A stretch of 64,000 bases of DNA from Streptomyces pacificus (GTDB taxonomy: Bacteria > Actinomycetota > Actinomycetes > Streptomycetales > Streptomycetaceae). Below the pieces are notes generated by a model. The model had not been told where the DNA came from. It did not search any database and saw only the letters and a list, made by a program, of their open reading frames with translations. The stretch is from the NCBI RefSeq assembly GCF_011766325.1, contig NZ_BLLG01000011.1, positions 124,001 to 188,000 of the forward strand, given 5' to 3'. The position numbers and the translations under genes are program-made. The stretch's first letter is position 1. Each line of letters begins with the position of its first letter. Positions 1 to 7,342 of the stretch are shown here, in pieces.

Positions 1-1839
1 CCCGCCGCCGCGGAGCACCGTGAGTTCCAGCCGGTCGCCGGGCCGGTGCGCACGGATCTTGACGATGAGTTCCTCTCCGTTGTGCACCCGCTGGCCGTCG
101 ACCTCGGTGATGACGTCGCCCGGACGGATGCCCGCCTCGGCGGCGGGACCGCCGGCGGTGACGGACGGGGCTCCGTCCTTGCCCTTCTCGCCGACACGGG
201 CGCCGTCTCCCGAGTACTGCATGTCGAGGCTGACCCCGATCACCGGATGGGTGGCCTGCCCGGTGTTGATCAGTTCCTCGGCCACCCGCTTGCCCTGGTT
301 GATGGGAATGGCGAAGCCCAGACCGATGGAGCCGGCCTGGCCGGAACCCGAGTCGGGGCCGGAACCGCCGTCCGCGGCACGGATGGCGCTGTTGATGCCG
401 ATGACACGCGCCTTGGAGTCGACGAGCGGTCCGCCCGAGTTTCCGGGGTTTATCGGTGCGTCGGTCTGCAGGGCGTCGACATAGCTGATGTCGCTGCCGT
501 CGCCCTTCTCCCCGCCGGCGGTGATCGGGCGCTCCTTGGCGCTGATGATTCCCGCGGTCACCGTGTTCTGGAGGTCGAAGGGCGCGCCGATGGCCACGAC
601 CGGGTCGCCGACCCGGACGTTGTCGGAGTTGCCCAGGGGCAGCGGCCTGAGCCCGGAGACCCCTCTGACCTTGACCACGGCGAGGTCGTAACCGCTGTCC
701 TTGCCGACGAGGGTGGCCCGCGCCGTCTCCCCGCCGCTGAAGGTGACGGAGATGTCGCCGGAGCTGCCGGCCGGGGAGACCACATGGTTGTTCGTGAGGA
801 TGTGCCCCTGCGCGTCCAGGACGAAGCCGGTACCGGTGCCCTGCTCACCGCCTCCGCTGACGTGCAGCGTCACCACACCGGGGAGGGAGCTGGCCGCGAT
901 CCCCGCGACACTGCCGGGCGCCCGGTCGGTGTTCTCCGGCCCCGCCTGCGGCAGCTCGACCGTGGTGATCCCCCCGTTGCGTTCCAGGTACGCGCCGACA
1001 CCACCGCCGAGGACTCCGGCGAGCAGGGCGAAGAGCAGTCCGCCGGCGAAGGCCGTGCCCCGCCGGGACTTCCTCCTGGGCGGCTCCCCGGTACGGATCA
1101 GGGGCGCGCCGGACGCGCCCCAGGGGTCGTACTGCCGCCACTGCTCCGCTGGTGGAGCGGCTTGCGGTGGAGGGCCTGGGAGGGGCGCGGGTGCGGGGCC
1201 CGGGAGGCCGCCCCCGGCCGGGTGGTGGGGCGGTGCGCCACCTGCCCCGGCGGAGTGCTGCACCGAAGGCGCGGGTGCCCACGGGCCGGGGTCGGCGTAC
1301 GGCGGTGCGGGGTGCTCGTCCGGCTCGTACAGGGGCGGCGGCTCGTACAGGGGCGGCGGCTCGTACAGGGGCGGCGCGCCCCCACTCGCGGGCCCGGCCG
1401 CGGCGGCGGGCTCGCCGTCCTGACCCGGGTGCGGGCGGGCGGCGGGCGCGGTGCCCTCCCCCCGGAGGCCGGCGGGGGAGGACGCCCCGGCCGCCGGACC
1501 TTCCGACCGGGGGTCGTCCGGCGTGGGCCACGGGGAACGCTCCCCCTCCGCGGGCGATCCACCGGGCGGCTGCGGGGCGGTCCGGGCCGCTTCGGTGGAG
1601 GGTGCGGCCGGCACGCTCGGGGACCCGCCGTCCACCGGCTCGTGCCGTGCCGTCGGGGCTGGCGGCGGAAGCGGGTACTCGGGCCGGTCGTCGACGGGCG
1701 CGCCGGCTGTCCCGCCGTCGCTCACCGCCGCTCCGGGCACGGGCGCCGTGCCGTCGAGGCCGGGGGGCGACGACGGCTCGGGGCGGGCCGGACGGCTCCA
1801 CCACTTCTGCTTGGGCCCCGTCGGCTTCCCGTTCTCCAT
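1..1839 (-). CDS. htrA: HtrA/DegP-type S1C serine protease with PDZ domain (C-terminus cut by window edge)
   Basis: Membrane-anchored protein-quality-control protease of the HtrA family. The first 250 residues are proline/acidic-rich and include an 18-bp DNA repeat three times (1322-1375) giving LYEPPP units. A single transmembrane segment lies at about residues 257-282, so the protease domain should face outside. The catalytic triad is visible: His352 in TNNHVV, Asp385 in YDLAVV and Ser468 in GNSGGPL. A PDZ domain begins near residue 500 and runs off the window, so the stop codon is not seen. Start ATG at 1839 is preceded by GGGGAGAG. It lies downstream of the ECF sigma factor and its anti-sigma, as in mycobacterial sigE-rseA-htrA, separated from the anti-sigma by a perfect hairpin. 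It is likely part of the same envelope-stress response (inference from context). Confidence 0.93.
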   Translation of the reverse strand, partial: MENGKPTGPKQKWWSRPARPEPSSPPGLDGTAPVPGAAVSDGGTAGAPVDDRPEYPLPPPAPTARHEPVDGGSPSVPAAPSTEAARTAPQPPGGSPAEGERSPWPTPDDPRSEGPAAGASSPAGLRGEGTAPAARPHPGQDGEPAAAAGPASGGAPPLYEPPPLYEPPPLYEPDEHPAPPYADPGPWAPAPSVQHSAGAGGAPPHHPAGGGLPGPAPAPLPGPPPQAAPPAEQWRQYDPWGASGAPLIRTGEPPRRKSRRGTAFAGGLLFALLAGVLGGGVGAYLERNGGITTVELPQAGPENTDRAPGSVAGIAASSLPGVVTLHVSGGGEQGTGTGFVLDAQGHILTNNHVVSPAGSSGDISVTFSGGETARATLVGKDSGYDLAVVKVRGVSGLRPLPLGNSDNVRVGDPVVAIGAPFDLQNTVTAGIISAKERPITAGGEKGDGSDISYVDALQTDAPINPGNSGGPLVDSKARVIGINSAIRAADGGSGPDSGSGQAGSIGLGFAIPINQGKRVAEELINTGQATHPVIGVSLDMQYSGDGARVGEKGKDGAPSVTAGGPAAEAGIRPGDVITEVDGQRVHNGEELIVKIRAHRPGDRLELTVLRGGG

Positions 1840-1920
1840 GCTCTCCCCGCAACCGCCGCTTCGTGTGCCCCGCCGGCACCGTCCCCCGGATTCAACCAGG
1901 TTTGCGGATGGCGTCCTACC

Positions 1921-1948
1921 GTGCGATCGGCCCCGGGGCCGATCGCAC
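1921..1948 (-). terminator. Perfect 28-bp palindrome between anti-sigma and htrA
   Basis: GTGCGATCGGCCCC is followed directly by its exact reverse complement, giving a 14-bp arm with no obligatory loop. It lies 4 bases beyond the anti-sigma stop codon and about 80 bases before the htrA start. No T-run follows. It could be an attenuator limiting read-through into htrA, an mRNA-end stabiliser or an operator; the sequence alone does not decide. Confidence 0.55.
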
Positions 1949-1952
1949 CACG

Positions 1953-2795
1953 TCAGCGCTGGGGCGGGAAGCCGAGCCTGCTCGGCAGCGGCGACGCGGA
2001 AGGGCCGGGCCCGGGGGCCTTGACCAGCTGGAACGCGGAGGCGGTCGGCCTCGCCTGCCCGGTGAGACCGCCGCTGAGCAGGGACGACGCCGCGAAAGGA
2101 TGGGCCGTCGGCGGCGTCTGGGCCAGTGTGTGCGGGGCCACCGCCACGACGGGGGTACTGCTGACCCCGGTGGCGCCGCTGCCCGCGGTCCGCCTGCGGT
2201 TGCCCTCGGCGGCGCCGGTCGCCGTGCGCTGGGGGGTCACGTTGTTGCCGCGGTTGTCCACCCGGGCCGAGCCGTCGCCGGTGGCGGCGAGCGGCAGCGC
2301 CCCGCCCAGGGCGATCGCGGCGAAGGACACCGCGCTGGCAGCGGCGAAGGCGAACCTCCGGCCGCGCCACGAGGAGCGCTCCGCCTCCTGCCGTGCCGCC
2401 ACGTCGTGGATGCGGAAGCCCGGCCGCCGGCCGCCTTCGGCCGGGCCGTGGCCACCGGAGAGCACACCGAAGCCGCTCGCGTTCACGCCGAGGACGCCGT
2501 CGCCCGGCCGCCCCCGGCCGAAAGGACCTCCCCGCCCGTCGTCATCACCGCCCGGCGGCCCCGCGGGCAGCCCCTGCAGCCGTGCGAGCAGGCCCTCGGA
2601 CGGCGGCGGCGGCGCAGCCGCGGCGAAGACGCTCTTCAGCCTGCGCTGTGCGTCGGCCTCGGCCTTGCACCTGGGGCAGGTCGCGAGATGGGCCAGAACG
2701 CGCTCGCGCGCATCGTGCTCCAGCTCGCCGTCGACCAGGGCGGCGAGCCGGTCTCCCAGATGCTGCTCCGCCGGGGTGGGAATCGTGCCGCTCAC
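1953..2795 (-). CDS. Zinc-binding membrane anti-sigma factor (RseA/ZAS type)
   Basis: 280-residue anti-sigma factor for the adjacent ECF sigma. The N-terminal domain has the ZAS zinc motif H36-x3-C40-x2-C43. One transmembrane helix follows at about residues 150-172, then a low-complexity extracytoplasmic tail. The GTG start (2793-2795) overlaps the sigma factor TGA as GTGA, indicating translational coupling and near-equal synthesis of the pair. The architecture matches RseA of the mycobacterial sigE locus. In the family, the cytosolic zinc domain sequesters the sigma factor until proteolysis or phosphorylation releases it. The extracytoplasmic part is not similar to anything I recognise. Confidence 0.9.
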   Translation of the reverse strand: MSGTIPTPAEQHLGDRLAALVDGELEHDARERVLAHLATCPRCKAEADAQRRLKSVFAAAAPPPPSEGLLARLQGLPAGPPGGDDDGRGGPFGRGRPGDGVLGVNASGFGVLSGGHGPAEGGRRPGFRIHDVAARQEAERSSWRGRRFAFAAASAVSFAAIALGGALPLAATGDGSARVDNRGNNVTPQRTATGAAEGNRRRTAGSGATGVSSTPVVAVAPHTLAQTPPTAHPFAASSLLSGGLTGQARPTASAFQLVKAPGPGPSASPLPSRLGFPPQR

Positions 2796-3553
2796 GGCGC
2801 CCCGCCCTCCCCGGCCACGCCCGCGAGGGCACGCTGCTCGGCCCGCGCCTCGGGAGAGCGGTGCTGCAGGGCCCTGCGCAGGTGGGAGCGGCCGCGGTGG
2901 ATCCGGCTCCGCACGGTGCCGAGCTTGACACCGAGCGTGGCCGCGATCTCCTCGTACGACAGGCCCTCGATGTCGCAGAGCACCACTGCCGCCCGGAACT
3001 CGGGCGCGAGGGTGTCCAGCGCCTGCTGGACGTCCGCGTCGAAGTGGGTGTCGTGGAAGACCTGCTGGGGGGACGGCTCCCGGCTGGGCAGCCGCTCGGC
3101 CGCGTCGTCGCCCAGTGCGTCGAAGCGGATCCGCTGCTTGCGGCGGACCATGTCGAGGAACAGGTTCGTGGTGATCCGGTGCAGCCAGCCCTCGAAGGTG
3201 CCCGGCGTGTAGGTCGACAGGGACCGGAAGACCCGGACGAACACCTCCTGGGTGAGGTCCTCGGCATCGTGCTGGTTGCCGGTCAGGCGGTAGGCCAGAC
3301 GGTAGACCCTGCCGCTGTGCGTGCTGACGATGTCCTCCCACGAGGGAGGTGTCCACGCCTGCGATTCCGCATCCGGTGCGAACCTCGCGGTCGGTACGGA
3401 GTCGGCCTGCCGGGAACGGGCGTCAGCGGTGTCGGTCACGGATTTCGGCTCACCCGCCGACCCGAGGAGGCGCCTCAGCACCCCTCTCCGATCCACAGGC
3501 GCAGCCGCACCTCCCCTGTCGGCTCTGGTGGTGTCCAGTGGAGCCCCTACCAT
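2792..3553 (-). CDS. ECF sigma factor, orthologous by context to mycobacterial SigE
   Basis: 253-residue ECF RNA polymerase sigma factor. Region 2 is seen in VYRLAYRLTGNQHDAEDLTQEVF and the following FEGWLHRITTNLFLD segment, written here only as landmarks, near residues 85-135. Region 4 is at the C-terminus, with the helix-turn-helix around SYEEIAATLGVKLGTVRSRI. The first 65 residues are a poorly conserved extension. Start ATG at 3553 has GAGGTGG upstream. It is transcribed first in the operon with the anti-sigma and htrA. I leave the symbol empty because the name sigE is used for a different ECF factor in Streptomyces coelicolor. The divergent O-methyltransferase gene also flanks sigE in mycobacteria. 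Confidence 0.93.
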   Translation of the reverse strand: MVGAPLDTTRADRGGAAAPVDRRGVLRRLLGSAGEPKSVTDTADARSRQADSVPTARFAPDAESQAWTPPSWEDIVSTHSGRVYRLAYRLTGNQHDAEDLTQEVFVRVFRSLSTYTPGTFEGWLHRITTNLFLDMVRRKQRIRFDALGDDAAERLPSREPSPQQVFHDTHFDADVQQALDTLAPEFRAAVVLCDIEGLSYEEIAATLGVKLGTVRSRIHRGRSHLRRALQHRSPEARAEQRALAGVAGEGGAP

Positions 3554-3613
3554 AGCCACCTCGCCCGTTAGCTCCGGATAAGAATCTTTACGCGAATTTA
3601 GGGACGGTGCCGC

Positions 3614-4357
3614 GTGACCGGCGCTTTCCCCCACTCTCTCCCAACGCCCGGTCCCATCTGCGGGTTCCCGTGCGCAACGGATACAGTCACGGTTGCGCCG
3701 ACTACGGGACAGGAGAGGGTCATTACCGCCAACCGGCAGACGAGCTGGGCGTTCGCCGACGCCTTTGTCGCCGAGGAAGACGCACTGCGCTGGGCCCGCG
3801 ACCGGGCCCGGGAGGCGGGGCTGCCCTCGGTGTCGCCCGGCACGGGTGCGGCCCTGCGTCTGCTGGCCGCTGCGGCGGGGGCGAAGGCGGTGGCGGAGAT
3901 CGGCACCGGCACCGGCGTGTCCGGTGTCTACCTGCTCCAGGGCATGCGCGCGGACGGCGTGCTGACCACGGTCGACCAGGAGCCGGAGCGCCAGCAGTTC
4001 GCACGCGAGGCGTTCCGCGCCGCCGGGTTCGCCGCGAACCGGGCCCGCTTCATCCCCGGCCGCGCGCTCGACGTACTGCCGCGTCTCGCGGACGGCGGGT
4101 ACGACCTCGTCTTCTGCGACGGCGACCGGCTGGAGTCGCTGGACTACCTCGCCGAATCGTTGCGCCTGCTGCGCCCCGGCGGACTCGTGTGCTTCGAGGG
4201 CGTCTTCGCGGACGGACGCACGGTCGACTCGGCGGCCCAGCCCGGTGAGGTGCTGCGGGTGCGGGAGCTGCTGCGCACGGTGCGGGAGAGCCAGGAGCTG
4301 CTGCCCTCGCTGCTCCCGGTGGGCGACGGTCTGCTCTGCGCGGTCCGGCGCGGCTGA
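3614..4357 (+). CDS. O-methyltransferase (class I SAM-dependent, Rv1220c type)
   Basis: SAM-dependent methyltransferase of the O-methyltransferase family 3 type; the substrate is unknown. The SAM-binding glycine motif is AEIGTGTGVSG, followed by acidic LTTVDQEPE and DLVFCDGD. The same gene flanks sigE divergently in mycobacteria. The start is uncertain. The only conventional in-frame start upstream is GTG 3614, whose product has a 36-residue unrelated leader and a poor ribosome site. An AGGAGAGGG sequence at 3711-3719 is ideally placed for the in-frame ATT at 3722, and a TACAGT -10-like hexamer (3682-3687) lies downstream of the GTG. The real protein may therefore be about 211 residues starting at ATT 3722. 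Confidence 0.85.
   Translation: MTGAFPHSLPTPGPICGFPCATDTVTVAPTTGQERVITANRQTSWAFADAFVAEEDALRWARDRAREAGLPSVSPGTGAALRLLAAAAGAKAVAEIGTGTGVSGVYLLQGMRADGVLTTVDQEPERQQFAREAFRAAGFAANRARFIPGRALDVLPRLADGGYDLVFCDGDRLESLDYLAESLRLLRPGGLVCFEGVFADGRTVDSAAQPGEVLRVRELLRTVRESQELLPSLLPVGDGLLCAVRRG
3682..3719 (+). promoter_or_regulatory. Candidate -10 box and strong Shine-Dalgarno inside the annotated O-methyltransferase leader
   Basis: TACAGT at 3682-3687 fits the TANNNT -10 pattern, and AGGAGAGGG at 3711-3719 is a near-perfect ribosome site. From the AGGAG core (ends 3715) to the in-frame ATT at 3722 there are 6 bases. Together they argue that transcription and translation begin inside the longer frame. No clear -35 is visible. 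Confidence 0.45.
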
Positions 4358-4588
4358 GGCCCGCCGGGCGCCGGCGCGGGAGACGTCCTGCGGATCCGGG
4401 CCGGCGCGGCCTCCCGGAGGGACCGGGCCCCAACCGGGCCCCGGTGACACGCGCGGGCGCGGGGGCGGGCGAGGGGGGGGTGCACAAGACCGGGCAGGCC
4501 CGAGAGCCCGCAGGCCGCAGGGCCGCAGGGCCGCAGGCGAACCCGGGATCCCGGGCGGCCTGACGGCGCGGACGGGCCCCTGCCAACG

Positions 4589-4628
4589 GCACCGCCCCGG
4601 CGCAGCGGATGCCGTGCCGGGGCGGTGC
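4589..4628. terminator. Bidirectional terminator hairpin between O-methyltransferase and DUF3117 genes
   Basis: Perfect 13-bp inverted repeat: GCACCGCCCCGGC at 4589-4601 and its complement at 4616-4628, with a 14-base loop. It sits between two convergent genes, 24 bases from the DUF3117 stop. The rest of 4358-4588 is GC-rich with runs of GGGCCCC and no coding signal. Confidence 0.75.
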
Positions 4629-4651
4629 AGAAAGGTGTGGGCGTTCCCGCG

Positions 4652-4819
4652 TCAGCCGACGACCTTCTTGAGGGCATCGCCGAGGGCGTCGGCCTCGTCC
4701 GGAGTCAGCTCGACGACAAGCCGACCGCCGCCTTCGAGCGGAACGCGCATGACGATGCCCCGCCCCTCCTTGGTCACCTCGAGCGGGCCGTCGCCCGTCC
4801 GCGGCTTCATGGCCGCCAT
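4652..4819 (-). CDS. DUF3117 family small protein
   Basis: 55-residue protein beginning MAAMKPRTGDGPLEV and ending ALGDALKKVVG, a strongly conserved actinobacterial family (DUF3117; Rv1211 in the same neighbourhood of M. tuberculosis). No catalytic motif, signal or membrane segment is visible. Its function is unknown. Start ATG 4819 is chosen because AGGAAGGGG lies 7 bases upstream; a longer frame upstream lacks this site. Confidence 0.88.
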   Translation of the reverse strand: MAAMKPRTGDGPLEVTKEGRGIVMRVPLEGGGRLVVELTPDEADALGDALKKVVG

Positions 4820-5153
4820 GCTCGTTCCCCTTCCTGAAACCAGCTCATCCTCAGCCGACGGCCCCCGGATGGGCACACGTCACCGGCATCGAACACATTG
4901 CTTCCCGGCCATTATCCCGCATCCCAGGACCCGATGACCAACATCGCTCGGCATCGCTTGCGCAACGCGCTTTCGCAAAACCGCCTAATTCGGGGATCCA
5001 CCTGCGATACTTCGCCCCCGACCGACACCGGGGCCGGAAACCGGACTCCGGGATTTCTTTGACGCAGGTCACATACCGGGGGGTAGGTCGGTCCCGTCGG
5101 CCTCCGCCATGCTGGGCACGACAACACTGACCGAGGTGCTAAGGGGACACTCC
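4820..5153. other. Divergent intergenic region, DUF3117 / enoyl-CoA hydratase
   Basis: About 330 bases with lower GC than the neighbourhood and no coding frame. TTGACG at 5059-5064 resembles a -35 box for the plus strand, but no good -10 stands at 17-18 bases (TAGGTC at 5084 gives a 19-base spacer). AAGGGG at 5141-5146 is the ribosome site of the hydratase gene. Confidence 0.5.
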
Positions 5154-5954
5154 ATGGCCGACTCCGTGCTGTACGAGGTGAGCGACGGACTCGCGACGAT
5201 CACGATCAACCGGCCCGAGGCCATGAACGCGATGAACGTGGAGGCGAAGGTCGCCCTCCGGGACGCCGTCCTTGCGGCCGGGGCGGACACCGGCGTACGG
5301 GCGGTCCTGCTGACGGCGACGGGCCGCGCCTTCTGTGTGGGCCAGGACCTGAAGGAGCACATCACCCTGCTGGCCTCCGACCGCGAGTCGGGCACCGGCC
5401 ACACCATGCACACCGTGCGCGACCACTACAACCCGATCGTGCGCGCGTTCACCGAGATGCCGAAGCCCGTGGTGGCGGGCGTGAACGGCGTCGCCGCGGG
5501 TGCCGGTATGGGTCTCGCCCTGGCCGCCGACTACCGGGTGGTGGCCGACACCGCCAAGTTCACCACGTCCTTCGCCGGGGTCGCGCTGACGGCGGACTCC
5601 GGGGTCTCCTGGACGCTCCCCCGGATCGTCGGCCCCGGCAGGGCCGCCGACCTGCTGCTCTTCCCGCGGTCCATCACAGCGCAGGAGGCGTTCGACCTGG
5701 GGATCGCGAACAAGCTCGTACCGGCCGGCGATCTGGCGGCGGAGGCGGCGGCGGTCGCCCGCGCCCTGGCCTGCGGCCCGACGCTCGCCTACGCCGCGAT
5801 CAAGGAGTCCCTCGCCTACGCGGCGGGCCACACACTGGCCGAAACCCTGGAGAAGGAGGACGAACTCCAGACGAGGGCAGGCGCATCGGAGGACCACGCC
5901 ATCGCAGTGCAGGCCTTCGTCGCCAAGGAGAAACCGGCGTACCTGGGGCGCTGA
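5154..5954 (+). CDS. Enoyl-CoA hydratase/isomerase (crotonase) family protein
   Basis: 266-residue crotonase-fold enzyme acting on acyl-CoA thioesters in the cytoplasm. The fold is recognisable from ATITINRPEAMNAMN near the N-terminus, the oxyanion-hole segment RAFCVGQDLKEH, and VNGVAAGAGMGLALAADYR. It resembles the PaaG/PaaB-like subgroup, but the substrate cannot be assigned. ATG 5154 is preceded by AAGGGG; an upstream in-frame extension to 5109 lacks a ribosome site. It is monocistronic and convergent with tag. Confidence 0.9.
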   Translation: MADSVLYEVSDGLATITINRPEAMNAMNVEAKVALRDAVLAAGADTGVRAVLLTATGRAFCVGQDLKEHITLLASDRESGTGHTMHTVRDHYNPIVRAFTEMPKPVVAGVNGVAAGAGMGLALAADYRVVADTAKFTTSFAGVALTADSGVSWTLPRIVGPGRAADLLLFPRSITAQEAFDLGIANKLVPAGDLAAEAAAVARALACGPTLAYAAIKESLAYAAGHTLAETLEKEDELQTRAGASEDHAIAVQAFVAKEKPAYLGR

Positions 5955-5981
5955 GGGACCGGCACCGAGCGGCCGGCGGCG

Positions 5982-6062
5982 GTCCGCCCTCGGGCGGGCG
6001 GACGATACCCGCGCTCACCGTCCCGGTGGGCCTGGACGGCGGCGGCCCGCCCGCGGGCGGGC
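5982..6062. terminator. Hairpin pair between convergent hydratase and tag genes
   Basis: Two GC-only inverted repeats: GTCCGCCC (5982-5989) with GGGCGGAC (5996-6003), and a perfect palindrome GCCCGCCCG/CGGGCGGGC (6045-6062). They lie between two converging stop codons and could terminate both transcripts. Confidence 0.55.
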
Positions 6063-6122
6063 GCGTGCCGGGGCCCCTCGCCCGCGGGGGCAGCCGGCGG
6101 GCAGCGGGCGCGGCCGGCCGGA

Positions 6123-6707
6123 TCACCGGCTTCCGCGGGCCACGCAGTCCGCCAGATGGTCGTCGACCAGACCGCAGGCCTGCATGAGCGCATAGGCCGT
6201 CGTCGGGCCGACGAAGCGCAGACCGCGCTTCTTGAGGTCCCTGGCGAGAGCGGTGGACTCGTCCGTGACCGCCGGGACGTCCGCGAGGGTGCGCGGTGCC
6301 CGGCGGACGGCAGGATCCGGCGCGTACGACCAGATCACGGCGTCGAGTTCACCCTCCGCCCAGCCCGTCAGCACCCGGGCGTTGGCGATGGTCGCCTCGA
6401 TCTTGGCACGGTTGCGGATGATGCCCGCGTCGGTGAGCAGGCGCTCCCTGTCGTCGTCTGTGAAGGCCGCGACCGAGGCGATCCGGAATCCCGCGAACGC
6501 CTCCCGGAAGCCCTCACGGCGGCGCAGGACGGTGATCCAGGAGAGCCCGGACTGGAACGCCTCCAGTGCCAGCCGCTCGAAGAGCGCGTCGTCACCGCGG
6601 ACGGGCCGGCCCCACTCCTCGTCGTGGTACCTGACGTAGTCCTCGCTCGACAGGCCCCAGGGGCAGCGCAGCATTCCGTCGGGTCCCGCCACGGCCCCGC
6701 CGCTCAT
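6123..6707 (-). CDS. tag: DNA-3-methyladenine glycosylase I (Tag)
   Basis: 194-residue base-excision repair enzyme that removes 3-methyladenine from alkylated DNA. Diagnostic segments are RCPWGLSSEDYVRYHDEEWG at the N-terminus, FQSGLSWITVLRRRE, IIRNRAKIEATI, and the C-terminal GLRFVGPTTAYALMQACG. The His/Cys residues typical of the zinc-containing Tag family are present at the N-terminus (Cys, His) and at the C-terminal VDDHLADC. ATG 6707 overlaps the TGA of the upstream membrane-protein gene as ATGA, so the two are translationally coupled. Confidence 0.93.
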   Translation of the reverse strand: MSGGAVAGPDGMLRCPWGLSSEDYVRYHDEEWGRPVRGDDALFERLALEAFQSGLSWITVLRRREGFREAFAGFRIASVAAFTDDDRERLLTDAGIIRNRAKIEATIANARVLTGWAEGELDAVIWSYAPDPAVRRAPRTLADVPAVTDESTALARDLKKRGLRFVGPTTAYALMQACGLVDDHLADCVARGSR

Positions 6708-7240
6708 CGCCGCCGCCCCTCGTCGTCCCGTCCGCTCTGCTCTCCGGGAAGGTCCGGATGCCCCGGCGGGGCGTCCGGCGGGCCCTGTGCGCCCTGGCCG
6801 CCCTCCGCGGACGGGCGGTCCCCACCGGTCCCGGGGGAGGGGCCCGGCCCCTCCCCCGGCTCGTCCGCGGGCACGCCGCCCGGTTCGTCCGCGGGCACGT
6901 CCGCAGGCCGGTCGCCGAGGAGCCCGTCCGGGCCGGTCTCCGTCACCCGCCGGCCCGCCAGGGCGAACTCCAGCTCGGCGATCCGGGCGTCCCGCTCCGC
7001 GAGTTCCGCGCCCAGGCGTCCGAGGACCTCGTCGACGTCGAGCATCCGGTAGCCGCGCGCCGTCACGGGCAGGCGCAGCCCCTCGACATCGGCGCGGCCC
7101 AGGGGGCGCGTCGCCGGCAGCGGGTCCACCAGGCGCTCCGGCGCCGCCTCGGGGAGCACCGGCCTGTCGCCGCCGCCGACCACCGCCAGGGTGACCGCGG
7201 CGACGACCACGACCATCGCGATCAGCAAGAACCAGAACAC
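6704..7240 (-). CDS. Membrane protein with DivIVA-like motif
   Basis: 178-residue protein. It starts with one hydrophobic helix (VFWFLLIAMVVVVAAVTLAV) and then has a DivIVA-type segment, LPVTARGYRMLDVDEVLGRL, near residues 55-75. A short coiled-coil (LAERDARIAELEFAL) and a Gly/Pro/Asp-rich C-terminal tail follow. DivIVA motifs in actinobacteria relate to polar growth and membrane-curvature sensing, but this short protein has no known role. GTG 7240 has GGGGAGAGG upstream. It is translationally coupled to tag and divergent from the folP gene. Confidence 0.82.
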   Translation of the reverse strand: MFWFLLIAMVVVVAAVTLAVVGGGDRPVLPEAAPERLVDPLPATRPLGRADVEGLRLPVTARGYRMLDVDEVLGRLGAELAERDARIAELEFALAGRRVTETGPDGLLGDRPADVPADEPGGVPADEPGEGPGPSPGTGGDRPSAEGGQGAQGPPDAPPGHPDLPGEQSGRDDEGRRR

Positions 7241-7342
7241 AGCGCGCCTCTCCCCGGAGCAGGAAACCGTCCGCTGCCGATCGTGCCATGCGCCACTGAC
7301 GGCTAAGGTCGCAGGCGGCCGATCGCAAGGAGGAAACAGCGG

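Noticed and set aside
46..2928. A 960-codon open frame on the plus strand across htrA, anti-sigma and sigma genes
   Set aside because: It is the antisense of three well-supported minus-strand genes; long antisense frames are routine at this GC content, and its translation is Arg/Gly/Pro noise without domains.
5059..5089. Vegetative promoter TTGACG...TAGGTC for the enoyl-CoA hydratase gene
   Set aside because: Spacer of 19 bases and a poor -10 hexamer; not strong enough to list as a promoter.
5139..5897. 252-codon minus-strand frame over the enoyl-CoA hydratase gene
   Set aside because: Shadow of the plus-strand crotonase gene; the translation has no recognisable domain, whereas the plus frame has the full crotonase pattern.
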